From NCBI GenBank assembly GCA_947589245.1, contig CANQBD010000015.1:1-38125 (forward strand): a DNA stretch of 38,125 nucleotides, in the 5' to 3' direction. Below the pieces are notes generated by a model. It made no database searches and was not told where the DNA came from. It was given only the letters and a program-made list of their open reading frames with translations. The position numbers and the translations under genes are program-made. The DNA is from an uncultured Anaeroplasmataceae bacterium (lineage in GTDB: Bacteria > Bacillota_I > Bacilli_A > Acholeplasmatales > Anaeroplasmataceae). Of this stretch, positions 30,832 through 38,125 are shown piece after piece (positions within the stretch are counted from its first letter, which is position 1; each line of letters opens with the position of its first letter).

Positions 30832-33629
30832 TGCGCAAAAAATTTTATATTTTTGTCCTTATATTAATATCTGCCTTTGCGATTTTTTTGGTTGCTATTC
30901 CTTATGTTTTTGATGTAAGAACAAAGGATTATTCATCTGATTTGGCTTTTGAAACTAGGCCCAGCATTGAAGAAGTAAATTTATTGTATGATTATTCTAA
31001 TTCCCAAGAAATAGACCAAAGTCTATTAGGACGTATTTCCTTAAATTACAAGTTTAAAACTACTAAAAGCAACAGGGCTGTTTTGCCTTTTTACGCTGTC
31101 TTAAATCAAAATCACGAAAGCTATCAAACGATGAGTGGTAAAGATTTTGAAGTGTTTGCTGATGGGGAAGAACTTAGTTATCAGACTTTATATGGCGATG
31201 ATAGTTTAAATTCTGATTTATCTCGTTATAATTTTGAAGATTTAAAAAAAGTTATTTATGAGGCTAAAAGTGATAATTCAAAGTATTATGTTTATACTTT
31301 TAATTTAAATGGTCAAAGATTAGGTATTGATCATTATGCCGTTAATTATAATGCTTTAATTACAATTAATTTAAAGGTTTCTAATTTGACTAAAAAAGAA
31401 TTAAGAGAACTTGAGAATACTGAATTTTATAATAAAGCTGTTTTGGTGCCTACTGATGCTACTTCAATAATTGTTAGTAGGGTTGAACTTGATGATTATT
31501 TTACTATAGTTCAAGAAAAAACCGAATTAAATGGTAGTAAAGAATTATATAGTTATCTATTTAGAAATTATAATGTTGATTTTGAAGATGTATCGTTGGT
31601 TGCGGAAAATGAAATAGCTCCTTTATTTGAAAATAATGGTTTTAATTCCCTCAGCTTAGATGATTTTGTTAATAAACAACGTTTAATGTTGTTTGAATTT
31701 GAAGTTCCCCAGGACATTAATGAATTATCAATTTCATATAATAACGTTTCTGGTATGGATAGTAGATATGAAACACCACAATATGAGGTTGAATTTCATT
31801 ATAATCGTAAAAATTATGAAGATACGACAAGCTTTAATATTACCTATAAACTCGATGATAAGAATAAAAATATTAATTTTACGGTCTTTGAATTAGAAAA
31901 AAACGGGAATAGTTATAGTCGGCATTTTGAAGAATTACCACTAGAGGTTAAAATTTATTTTAGTGCTTCTGTGGAATCTAAAAAAACAATAGATACTTTG
32001 AAAATAGAATTATCTGGTTTTTCTAAGTATATTATTTTGCCTTTCTTATTAATTGTTTTGGTGATTGCTTTAATAATGGATATTATTAATAGAATTAGTA
32101 AAAAACAAGAAGAAAAAGTTTTTGGGTTAAAATATATTTTTCAATTTTTAAAAGATAAAATAGTAAATTATTTTCCTGAGATATTAACGTTCTATATGCT
32201 TGGCTTTAAATTCTATACCTTATATACAGGTGATTCATCATTAAATATAACTAATGCTATTATTTTAATTATATTTATTTTTGCGTGCTTTATTTATTTT
32301 GTTTGTAAAACAATGAATAGTGTTAATTATTTAAAACTATTATTTTATACTATTTTAGCTTGCTTTGTTGGTTTTGTAGTTGAAGATTTGGCTTTTATTA
32401 TGTTAATAGCACTTGGAGTGTGCTTTGCAGATAAAGGACCAAAGCCTTTCTTAAAAGCTCTTTATTTAAGTATTATCTTTTTCTCATTACAAACAATAAT
32501 TTTTAGTGCATTTGGAATAATAAAAGATGAGATTTTTCATGTGTGGAATATGGAAACTTGGGAAATTTTAGATTTTGAACGTCATTCTTTAGGGTTTTCC
32601 CATCCCAATACGGTGTCACTATTTTTATTTGTTGGTTATTTGAGTTTAATGCTTTACAAAAAAACTTCCTTTTGGGAAAGAATTGGTTTGATTTTATTAA
32701 CAGTAGTTATATATTATTTAACACGTTCTAGAACGGGATGTTTATGTGTTGTTATTTTGTTAATACTAGATATCTTATCTGATGTTTTCAAATTCAAAGG
32801 AAAGTGGAGATATATAATTGTACCTATGTTTCCGGTTTTAACAATTTTAACCTATTTGGCTGCTAAGAATTATACTAATTTTCAAAGTATAAATTATTTG
32901 TTGAGTGGGCGCTTATCAATCATATTCACATATTTAGAGAAAGATTGGTTAACTATTTTTGGAGCATCTGGCATATCAAGTTCTTTATATGAATTGGTAC
33001 CGATTGATAATCTTTATATGAATGTTTTAATTTTCCAAGGATTGCCATGCTATTTAATTTATCTTTTGATTTATGTTATTGCCTCATATAAAGCTGCTAA
33101 AACAAATAATGCCAAGATGTTTTTTGGGCTATTAATATATTTTGTTTTTTCTTTAACTGAGGCTACTTTAATGAGTTATTCTTGCGCTATTTTTGTGGCA
33201 TTATTATTTATTACAACCCTAGGTGACAAATATTATATGGATGGAAGATTAATTGAAAGAAAGCCACGTACTTCATATAGAGTTTTATATATTGTTAAAT
33301 CTTTAGAGGGACTAGTTTTTGATGAAACTTGTAGTAATGTTGTTTTCGTTGTTGGTTCCCAAAAAGGAGTAGAATATATTAATCAAACAAAAGTAGTTTA
33401 TGTTAATAGGTGGAATATATTAAAACAGTTATCCGAATATATAAAATATTTTGATCCTGATGACATTCATTTTTATTATCCAAATAAGTTGGGGTCCTTT
33501 GCTTTATTGAGTATGGTATTTAAGGGGAATTTAATTTTGCATATTGATAATGAATATAAATCAACTTCATCATGGAAAGCCCATAAAGGAAGATTAATGG
33601 CTAAAGCTTCTCGGGTTGTGGAGGTATAA
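30831..33629 (+). CDS. Large Wzy-like membrane protein with extracytoplasmic N-domain and a partial glycosyltransferase C-terminus
   Basis: This 932-aa protein is unusually long for Wzy. Residues 6-26 are a membrane anchor. Residues about 28-400 form an extracytoplasmic, beta-rich-looking domain of unknown family. Residues about 402-422 are a second membrane helix. Residues about 445-805 carry roughly ten helices with polymerase-like features (HSLGFSHPNTVSLFLF and TRSRTG). From about 812 a soluble cytoplasmic tail reads like the first half of a GT-B glycosyltransferase (VLYIVKSLEG, FVVGSQKG, FDPDDIHFYYPNK, LILHIDNEY) but ends before any nucleotide-sugar domain. A downstream GT could complete it or the tail could be a relic. 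ATG 30831 has GGGGTGG upstream. The 3' end supplies the next gene's GGAGG. Confidence 0.72.
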   Translation: MRKKFYIFVLILISAFAIFLVAIPYVFDVRTKDYSSDLAFETRPSIEEVNLLYDYSNSQEIDQSLLGRISLNYKFKTTKSNRAVLPFYAVLNQNHESYQTMSGKDFEVFADGEELSYQTLYGDDSLNSDLSRYNFEDLKKVIYEAKSDNSKYYVYTFNLNGQRLGIDHYAVNYNALITINLKVSNLTKKELRELENTEFYNKAVLVPTDATSIIVSRVELDDYFTIVQEKTELNGSKELYSYLFRNYNVDFEDVSLVAENEIAPLFENNGFNSLSLDDFVNKQRLMLFEFEVPQDINELSISYNNVSGMDSRYETPQYEVEFHYNRKNYEDTTSFNITYKLDDKNKNINFTVFELEKNGNSYSRHFEELPLEVKIYFSASVESKKTIDTLKIELSGFSKYIILPFLLIVLVIALIMDIINRISKKQEEKVFGLKYIFQFLKDKIVNYFPEILTFYMLGFKFYTLYTGDSSLNITNAIILIIFIFACFIYFVCKTMNSVNYLKLLFYTILACFVGFVVEDLAFIMLIALGVCFADKGPKPFLKALYLSIIFFSLQTIIFSAFGIIKDEIFHVWNMETWEILDFERHSLGFSHPNTVSLFLFVGYLSLMLYKKTSFWERIGLILLTVVIYYLTRSRTGCLCVVILLILDILSDVFKFKGKWRYIIVPMFPVLTILTYLAAKNYTNFQSINYLLSGRLSIIFTYLEKDWLTIFGASGISSSLYELVPIDNLYMNVLIFQGLPCYLIYLLIYVIASYKAAKTNNAKMFFGLLIYFVFSLTEATLMSYSCAIFVALLFITTLGDKYYMDGRLIERKPRTSYRVLYIVKSLEGLVFDETCSNVVFVVGSQKGVEYINQTKVVYVNRWNILKQLSEYIKYFDPDDIHFYYPNKLGSFALLSMVFKGNLILHIDNEYKSTSSWKAHKGRLMAKASRVVEV

Positions 33630-33631
33630 TG

Positions 33632-34672
33632 ATGGAAACAATTTTTATAAATGGCAAATATTTATCTCAAAGGGTTACTGGTGTTCAAAGATATGCGAGA
33701 GAGGTTGTAAAACAATTTGAATCTGCTGAATGTTATAAGAATTGTCATTTTGTTGTAGTTTGTCCAAGAGATGCAGTTATACCTGAGGGATATAAGCACG
33801 TTAAATATGTAAAGATTAATAAAACGGGTTACTTTTTTGAACAATTATCATTACCAAAATATTTAAAAAAACATAAAGCTAAAATATTACTTAATATGTG
33901 TAATTTGGCTCCTATTAAGTTTCCTGGAGCAACTGTTGTTCATGATTTAAATATTATTGATAATAAGAATTTTTATAGTTTCACTTATCGAACTATTGTT
34001 AAATTTATTAATAGAAGAAATATAAAAAAATATAAGCCTCTTTATACGGTTTCAAATTTTTCAAAAGAAAGAATTAGGGATTGTTATAAATTAAAAAATG
34101 ATTCGATCATTACCACTTATGCTGGTGTTTCTTTAAGAGATAAAATTATTGATTTTAGTTCTAAATTTGCTTTTGTTAATGAAGATTTTTATTTGACTGT
34201 TGGGAGTTTTAATAAAACTAAGAATTTAAAATATATAATTGAAGCTGCCCAAAACAACCCAACAAAAACTTTTGTAATAACAGGGGGAACGGGGAAGGTT
34301 TATGCTGATGAAAATTTAGAAGCTGGGGATAATGTTATATTTACTGGGTATATAACTGATGAAGAGTTAGATTTTCTTTATAGTAAATGCCAAGCTTTTA
34401 TATTTCCAAGCTTTTATGAGGGATTTGGAGCTCCGCCTCTTGAAGCAATTGCTTGTGGTTGTAGAAGAATTATTTTATCCAATATACCCGTATTTAAAGA
34501 AATATATGGTGAATACGTTAGCTATTGTGATCCGTATGCTGTTAGTACAATTGATGATTTATTAGCTAAATCAAAAGTAATTAGTGAAGAAGAGGCTAAA
34601 GAATTATTAGAAAAATATTCTTGGTGTAATGTTGCCAAAATTTTATTTAATGGCTTAGGAGGTAAGAACTAA
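33632..34672 (+). CDS. GT4-family glycosyltransferase
   Basis: This 346-aa GT-B enzyme has an N-terminal NGKYLSQRVTGVQRYAREV loop and HDLNIIDN acceptor-side domain. The C-terminal domain has YLTVGSFNKTKNLKYII, GTGKVY, FTGYITDEELDFLYSKC and the catalytic FYEGFGAPPLEA (E-x7-E). This resembles mannosyl-type transferases of polysaccharide loci; donor and acceptor are unknown. ATG 33632, 7 nt after GGAGG, is preferred over the adjacent ATG 33629. Its end overlaps the next gene (TAATG). Confidence 0.9.
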   Translation: METIFINGKYLSQRVTGVQRYAREVVKQFESAECYKNCHFVVVCPRDAVIPEGYKHVKYVKINKTGYFFEQLSLPKYLKKHKAKILLNMCNLAPIKFPGATVVHDLNIIDNKNFYSFTYRTIVKFINRRNIKKYKPLYTVSNFSKERIRDCYKLKNDSIITTYAGVSLRDKIIDFSSKFAFVNEDFYLTVGSFNKTKNLKYIIEAAQNNPTKTFVITGGTGKVYADENLEAGDNVIFTGYITDEELDFLYSKCQAFIFPSFYEGFGAPPLEAIACGCRRIILSNIPVFKEIYGEYVSYCDPYAVSTIDDLLAKSKVISEEEAKELLEKYSWCNVAKILFNGLGGKN

Positions 34673-35763
34673 TGAGGGTTTTGTTTTTGACTAATGTTCC
34701 TTCTCCTTATCGTGTTGATTTTTTTAATGAAATTGGTAAAGCAGTTGATTTGACAGTTGTTTTTGAACGTGAAAATGCGAAATCAAGAAATGCCGAATGG
34801 ATCAGTGACAACTTTAAGAATTTTAAGTATTTCTTTCTAAAAGGTATTAAGTATGGTGATGACGGTTTAATATCTTTTAAAGTTAAAAAGTTTTTAAAAA
34901 AAGATTTTGATATTATTATGTTTGGCAATTATCATACGCCGACATCAATAATTGCTGCCAGATATTGTATTAAGAAAAAAATACCTTATGCTTTAAGTGT
35001 AGATGGCATTTTTAAGCATGATAATGAGAATAAATTCAAATTAAAGATGAAGAAGAAAATTTTTTCTCAGGCTGAGTTTTTTGTTACATCTGGTAATTAT
35101 AGTGTAGATGTAATTAAATATTATGGCGGAAGTAATTGCTATATATATCCTTTTACTTCGGTTCATGATAATTATGTTTTAAATAAACCTATCTCTATAG
35201 AGGAAAAACAAAAGTTAAAAAATGAATTAAATTTGAAGAATAATTTAATTTTATTTGTTGGCCAAACTATTGCTCGTAAAGGAATAGATATATTATTTAA
35301 AGTTTTTTCTAATTTAAGTAATTGTCAGTTGTTAGTAATTGGTGGTACACTTAATGAAGAGTATCAAAAATTAAAAAGAGAGTTAGCTATTGATGTTGAT
35401 GTTATTCCATTTTTAAAATCTAAGGAATTAGAAAAATATTATTTAGCTTCAGATGTTTTTGTTTTACCAACAAGAGAAGATCAATGGGGGCTTGTTATTA
35501 ACGAAGCTTTAGCTAAAGGTCTGCCAGTTGTTTCGTCCACTATGTGCTTGTCTTGTTATGAAATGATTAAAGATAACGGCTATATGGTTGAAGTTGAAGA
35601 TATAGATGGTTATGTTAAGGCCATTAACAATATTTTTAATTTGTCAGCAGAAAAGTATTCTTTGTTGCAAGAAAATGCAATTAAAGTGGCCAAAGAATAT
35701 ACAATTGAAAAAATGGCTGAGCGCCATGTTGCAATATTCAAAGAAGTGATTTCAAAGAGGTGA
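34672..35763 (+). CDS. GT4-family glycosyltransferase
   Basis: This 363-aa GT-B enzyme begins MRVLFLTNVPSPYRVDFFNE, the pattern of many capsule and exopolysaccharide transferases. The acceptor domain has IIMFGNYHTPTS. The donor domain carries ILFVGQTIARKGIDILFKVF, DVFVLPTREDQWGLVINEA (E-x7-E type with an aromatic insertion) and GLPVVSS. The sugar specificity is unknown. It is translationally coupled to the preceding glycosyltransferase by TAATG. The flippase gene follows. Confidence 0.9.
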   Translation: MRVLFLTNVPSPYRVDFFNEIGKAVDLTVVFERENAKSRNAEWISDNFKNFKYFFLKGIKYGDDGLISFKVKKFLKKDFDIIMFGNYHTPTSIIAARYCIKKKIPYALSVDGIFKHDNENKFKLKMKKKIFSQAEFFVTSGNYSVDVIKYYGGSNCYIYPFTSVHDNYVLNKPISIEEKQKLKNELNLKNNLILFVGQTIARKGIDILFKVFSNLSNCQLLVIGGTLNEEYQKLKRELAIDVDVIPFLKSKELEKYYLASDVFVLPTREDQWGLVINEALAKGLPVVSSTMCLSCYEMIKDNGYMVEVEDIDGYVKAINNIFNLSAEKYSLLQENAIKVAKEYTIEKMAERHVAIFKEVISKR

Positions 35764-35786
35764 TTATTTTGCAGGAAGGAAAAAGG

Positions 35787-37211
35787 ATGACCAAAAACAT
35801 TTTAATAGTTACGATTAGTAACATCGTCAGATTAGTTGCTGGTATGGCCATTGGTCTTGTCATTCCTAAGTTTCTTTCTGTGGAGGACTATGGATGTTAT
35901 AAAACCTATACTTTGTATATGACATACATTGGATTATTTTCGCTTGGTTTAATTGATGGTATTTATTTAAAGTATGGTGGCAAGAAATACGAAGAGCTTG
36001 ATCGCGGTAAATTTAGGTGTTATATAAGGGCTCTATTTTATTTACAGTTAATAATGGCCGTTATTTTATTTGTGATTTCTTTTTTCTTTATGAAAGGGGA
36101 ATCAAAGATAATCTTTGTTAGTATTGCAGTAAACTTAATTGCTCAACAATTGCTGACATATTTTGCACAAGTTTCTCAGCTTGCTAGTCAATTTACTTTA
36201 TTATCAGTTTTTAATATTTTTTGGAGTGTCATTACGTTAATTGGTGTTGGTTTGATTTATATTATTCCGGAGGCCAATTATCTTACTTATATAATTATTG
36301 TTATAGCATCGAACTATCTTTTGTTGATTTTTTATTTCGTAACCTATCATGATATTATTTTTGGCAAAGCTCAAAAATTAAAGGATGAAAAGCAGGAAAT
36401 CATTTATTTGATGAAGCTTGGTTTGCCTTTATTGGTTGCCAATTTAGTTTCAACATTAATTTTAAGTTGTGATCGTATTTTTATTGAAAGAATCTATGAT
36501 ATTGAGCAGTTTTCTTATTATTCATTTGCTTATAGTTTGTTTTCAATAGCTAATACGTTTATTACAGCTGTTTCAATGGTCTTATACCCTATGCTCAAAA
36601 AGATGGGAGAAGACAATGTTAAAAATGCGTATAACAAGGCAATTGCCTTAATGTTAATAATTGTATTTGCTGGTCTTTCAGCCTATTTTCCACTTTGTGC
36701 ATTTATTAATTGGTATTTGCCTAAATATAATGATTCCTTACCAGTTTTTAGAATTATTTTACCAGGACTAGCTGTATCCTCTTGTATTAGTGTCGTAATG
36801 CAAAATTATTATAAAGTGGCTAATAAAAATTTATCTTTCTTTATAAAAAGTTTAGTTATTTTAGGTATTGCTGTTGGAACCAATTTGATAGCAATTTATG
36901 TTTTTAAAGAAATTATTTATATATCAATTGCTTCAGTTATAACATTATTTATTTGGTATTTTGTAACGGAATTTTTCTTTATTAAAGAATATAAGGCTAA
37001 CACAATTAAAAATACTATCTTTTTAATTTGTGCAACTGCAGTCTTTTATTTGGTCAGTATGATTGAAAACAATTTAATTGCGTTTTTTGTTTATGTTTTG
37101 GTTGTCGGTGGTTTTATTTGTGTCTTATATTATAAACTATTACGCAGCTTCTTAAGAGTTTTTTTAAAAAAGAACAGTAATAATACAGACAATCAGTCAA
37201 ATAATTTATAA
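35787..37211 (+). CDS. Wzx-type polysaccharide flippase
   Basis: This 474-aa protein has about 12-14 membrane helices of the MOP/polysaccharide transport superfamily. It has the N-terminal pattern NILIVTISNIVRLVAGM...PKFLSVEDYGCYKTY and a matching second half with LVSTLILSCDRIFIERIY. It would flip undecaprenyl-diphosphate-linked repeat units across the membrane for Wzy polymerisation. The start is ATG 35787 after GGAAGGAAAAAGG. TTG 35769 behind AGAGGTGAT, which would overlap nothing essential, is a possible alternative adding six residues. It is the last gene of the operon; no clear terminator precedes the yebC promoter. Confidence 0.88.
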   Translation: MTKNILIVTISNIVRLVAGMAIGLVIPKFLSVEDYGCYKTYTLYMTYIGLFSLGLIDGIYLKYGGKKYEELDRGKFRCYIRALFYLQLIMAVILFVISFFFMKGESKIIFVSIAVNLIAQQLLTYFAQVSQLASQFTLLSVFNIFWSVITLIGVGLIYIIPEANYLTYIIIVIASNYLLLIFYFVTYHDIIFGKAQKLKDEKQEIIYLMKLGLPLLVANLVSTLILSCDRIFIERIYDIEQFSYYSFAYSLFSIANTFITAVSMVLYPMLKKMGEDNVKNAYNKAIALMLIIVFAGLSAYFPLCAFINWYLPKYNDSLPVFRIILPGLAVSSCISVVMQNYYKVANKNLSFFIKSLVILGIAVGTNLIAIYVFKEIIYISIASVITLFIWYFVTEFFFIKEYKANTIKNTIFLICATAVFYLVSMIENNLIAFFVYVLVVGGFICVLYYKLLRSFLRVFLKKNSNNTDNQSNNL

Positions 37212-37220
37212 CTAAATTTG

Positions 37221-37249
37221 TTGAATAATAATACACTTTAGTGTATAAT
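37221..37249 (+). promoter_or_regulatory. yebC promoter with internal palindrome
   Basis: TTGAAT (37221-37226) and TATAAT (37244-37249) are 17 nt apart. ATACACT (37231-37237) and AGTGTAT (37240-37246), separated by TT, form a 16-bp palindrome covering the spacer and the start of the -10 box, a likely operator position. Confidence 0.75.
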
Positions 37250-37295
37250 CTAATGGTGAAATTTAAAAAGAATTAATTGAAAGGTCGTGTAAAAT

Positions 37296-38024
37296 ATGGG
37301 AAGAGCCCATGAAGTTCGTGCTGCATCTATGGCAAAGACAGCTGCAATGAAATCAAAAAAATATGCAAAGTGGGGAAAGGAGATTTTCCAAGCTGCTAAG
37401 TCTGGTGTACCCGACCCTGAAATGAATCAAAATTTAAAGAAAGTAATTGAACGTGCTAAAAAGGATCAATGTACTGCTGATGTAATTAAGCGTGCAATTG
37501 AAAAAGCTAAAGGTGTTACTTCAGGTGCTTCTAAAGAAAAGACTTATGAGGGCTATGGTCCAGGTAATGTTGCGATGATTGTAGAATGTACTACAGATAA
37601 TGACAATAGAACATATACTGATGTTCGTACTGCTTTTAATAAAGCTGGTGGTACTATTGGTACTTCAGTAGGATATTTATTTAGCCGTAAAGCTAAGTTT
37701 GTTTTTACAGACTTATCAGAGGATGAAGCCATGATGGCTTTAATGGAAAATGATGCTGATTGTGAAGAAATTAAAACCGATGAAGCTGGTAATACGGTAA
37801 TTTTAGCAGATCCAAAAGATTTTGAATCAATTAAAGCTGCCTTAGAAGCTGTTAAAGCTGATATTGAATTTGATGAAGCTGCAGTTAGTTTGATTCCTTC
37901 AAATTATGTTGATTTAGATGAAGATCATGAAGCAAAATTTAGAAGATTACTAGATTTATTATCTGAACTTGATGATGTTCAAGATGTATATCACAATGCA
38001 AATATTGATTTAGACGAAGAATAA
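37296..38024 (+). CDS. yebC: YebC/PmpR (TACO1) family protein
   Basis: This 242-aa three-domain protein begins MGRAHEVRAASMAKTAAMKSKKYAKWGKEIFQA in pattern (read here in pieces: MGRAHEVRAASMAKTA, then YAKWGKEIF). It continues with AGGTIGTSVGYLF and the acidic C-terminal SNYVDLDEDHEAKFRRLLDLL. Length is normal (about 240). The family is described as DNA-binding regulators; the YebC/TACO1 group is also linked to translation of difficult proline stretches. Some members are YebC II with PmpR-like roles, and I cannot decide between them. AAAGG lies upstream of ATG 37296. It has its own palindrome-bearing promoter. Confidence 0.93.
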   Translation: MGRAHEVRAASMAKTAAMKSKKYAKWGKEIFQAAKSGVPDPEMNQNLKKVIERAKKDQCTADVIKRAIEKAKGVTSGASKEKTYEGYGPGNVAMIVECTTDNDNRTYTDVRTAFNKAGGTIGTSVGYLFSRKAKFVFTDLSEDEAMMALMENDADCEEIKTDEAGNTVILADPKDFESIKAALEAVKADIEFDEAAVSLIPSNYVDLDEDHEAKFRRLLDLLSELDDVQDVYHNANIDLDEE

Positions 38025-38049
38025 TGATAATAATTAAGGCTATTCATAT

Positions 38050-38125
38050 TGTATAGTACCCCTAAAGTTGGACTAGAGTAAAATCTAGAAAGACTTAGGG
38101 GTATTTTTTTATGAAATTAAAAGAT
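38050..38125 (+). mobile_element. Probable left end of an IS3-type insertion sequence (truncated by window)
   Basis: TGTATAGTACCCCTAAAGTT (38050-38069), followed by GGAC, looks like the terminal inverted repeat of IS3/IS150-type elements (starts with TG, GTACCCC...AAAGTTGGAC). An ATG at 38111 begins MKLKD, as for an orfA helix-turn-helix protein. The piece also contains an imperfect stem, CCCCTAAAGT with ACTTAGGGG, enclosing CTAGA...TCTAG, followed by T7. It can therefore terminate transcription coming from yebC. Only 76 nt are visible, so a plain yebC terminator followed by another gene remains possible. Confidence 0.5.

Overview
The window is AT-rich, densely packed bacterial chromosome with Bacillota (Bacilli-like) gene content. 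The block tmk-holB-ricT-trmN6-rsmI resembles the Bacillus subtilis tmk to yabC region. Promoters are clear sigma-A boxes (several read TTGTAA-N17-TATAAT) and terminators are hairpins followed by T tracts. UGA and UAG both act as normal stops, so this is not a Mycoplasma-type code. An oxygen-sensitive two-subunit class I fumarase suggests an anaerobic or fermentative life, possibly in the gut. The exact lineage cannot be fixed from the sequence.

Layout. (1) 1-1865 is an accessory patch. It holds two RNA genes made of three perfect tandem repeats (3 x 40 nt and 3 x 35 nt), each behind the same 31-nt promoter and followed by a terminator. The first lies directly upstream of a ToxN/AbiQ-family endoribonuclease gene broken by one in-frame amber codon. 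This is a decayed type III (RNA antitoxin) toxin-antitoxin locus. The second array has lost its toxin and looks like an orphan antitoxin. A tiny hydrophobic peptide gene lies between them on the minus strand. (2) 1843-5154: tspO (minus), an HPt protein and a hybrid histidine kinase, forming a likely phosphorelay. (3) 5182-7896: fructose-bisphosphate aldolase, an RpiB/LacAB-family isomerase and a CpoA-like glycosyltransferase. (4) 7903-10440 (minus): fumarase alpha, fumarase beta and malic enzyme, an overlapping operon for fumarate to malate to pyruvate. (5) 10505-14312: an unknown membrane protein, a Wzz-like protein and a MATE exporter behind a transcription terminator. (6) 14442-19396: tmk, holB, ricT, trmN6, a TerB-like protein, rsmI and a thioredoxin-like protein. 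(7) 19439-25467: a PreP-like M16C peptidase, metG and a YitT protein. (8) 25596-37211: an apparent operon starting with two GGDEF-EAL proteins (one likely active phosphodiesterase with a dead GGDEF, one with both domains degenerate), followed by two Wzy/ligase-type membrane proteins, two glycosyltransferases and a Wzx flippase. This is a polysaccharide locus linked to c-di-GMP signalling. (9) 37221-38125: yebC with a palindrome in its promoter, then what looks like the left end of an IS3-type insertion sequence running off the window.

The most notable items are the double triple-repeat RNA locus with its broken toxin, the 32-bp palindrome on the promoter of the c-di-GMP/polysaccharide operon, the Wzy protein fused to half a glycosyltransferase, and the terminator that the MATE transcript must cross.
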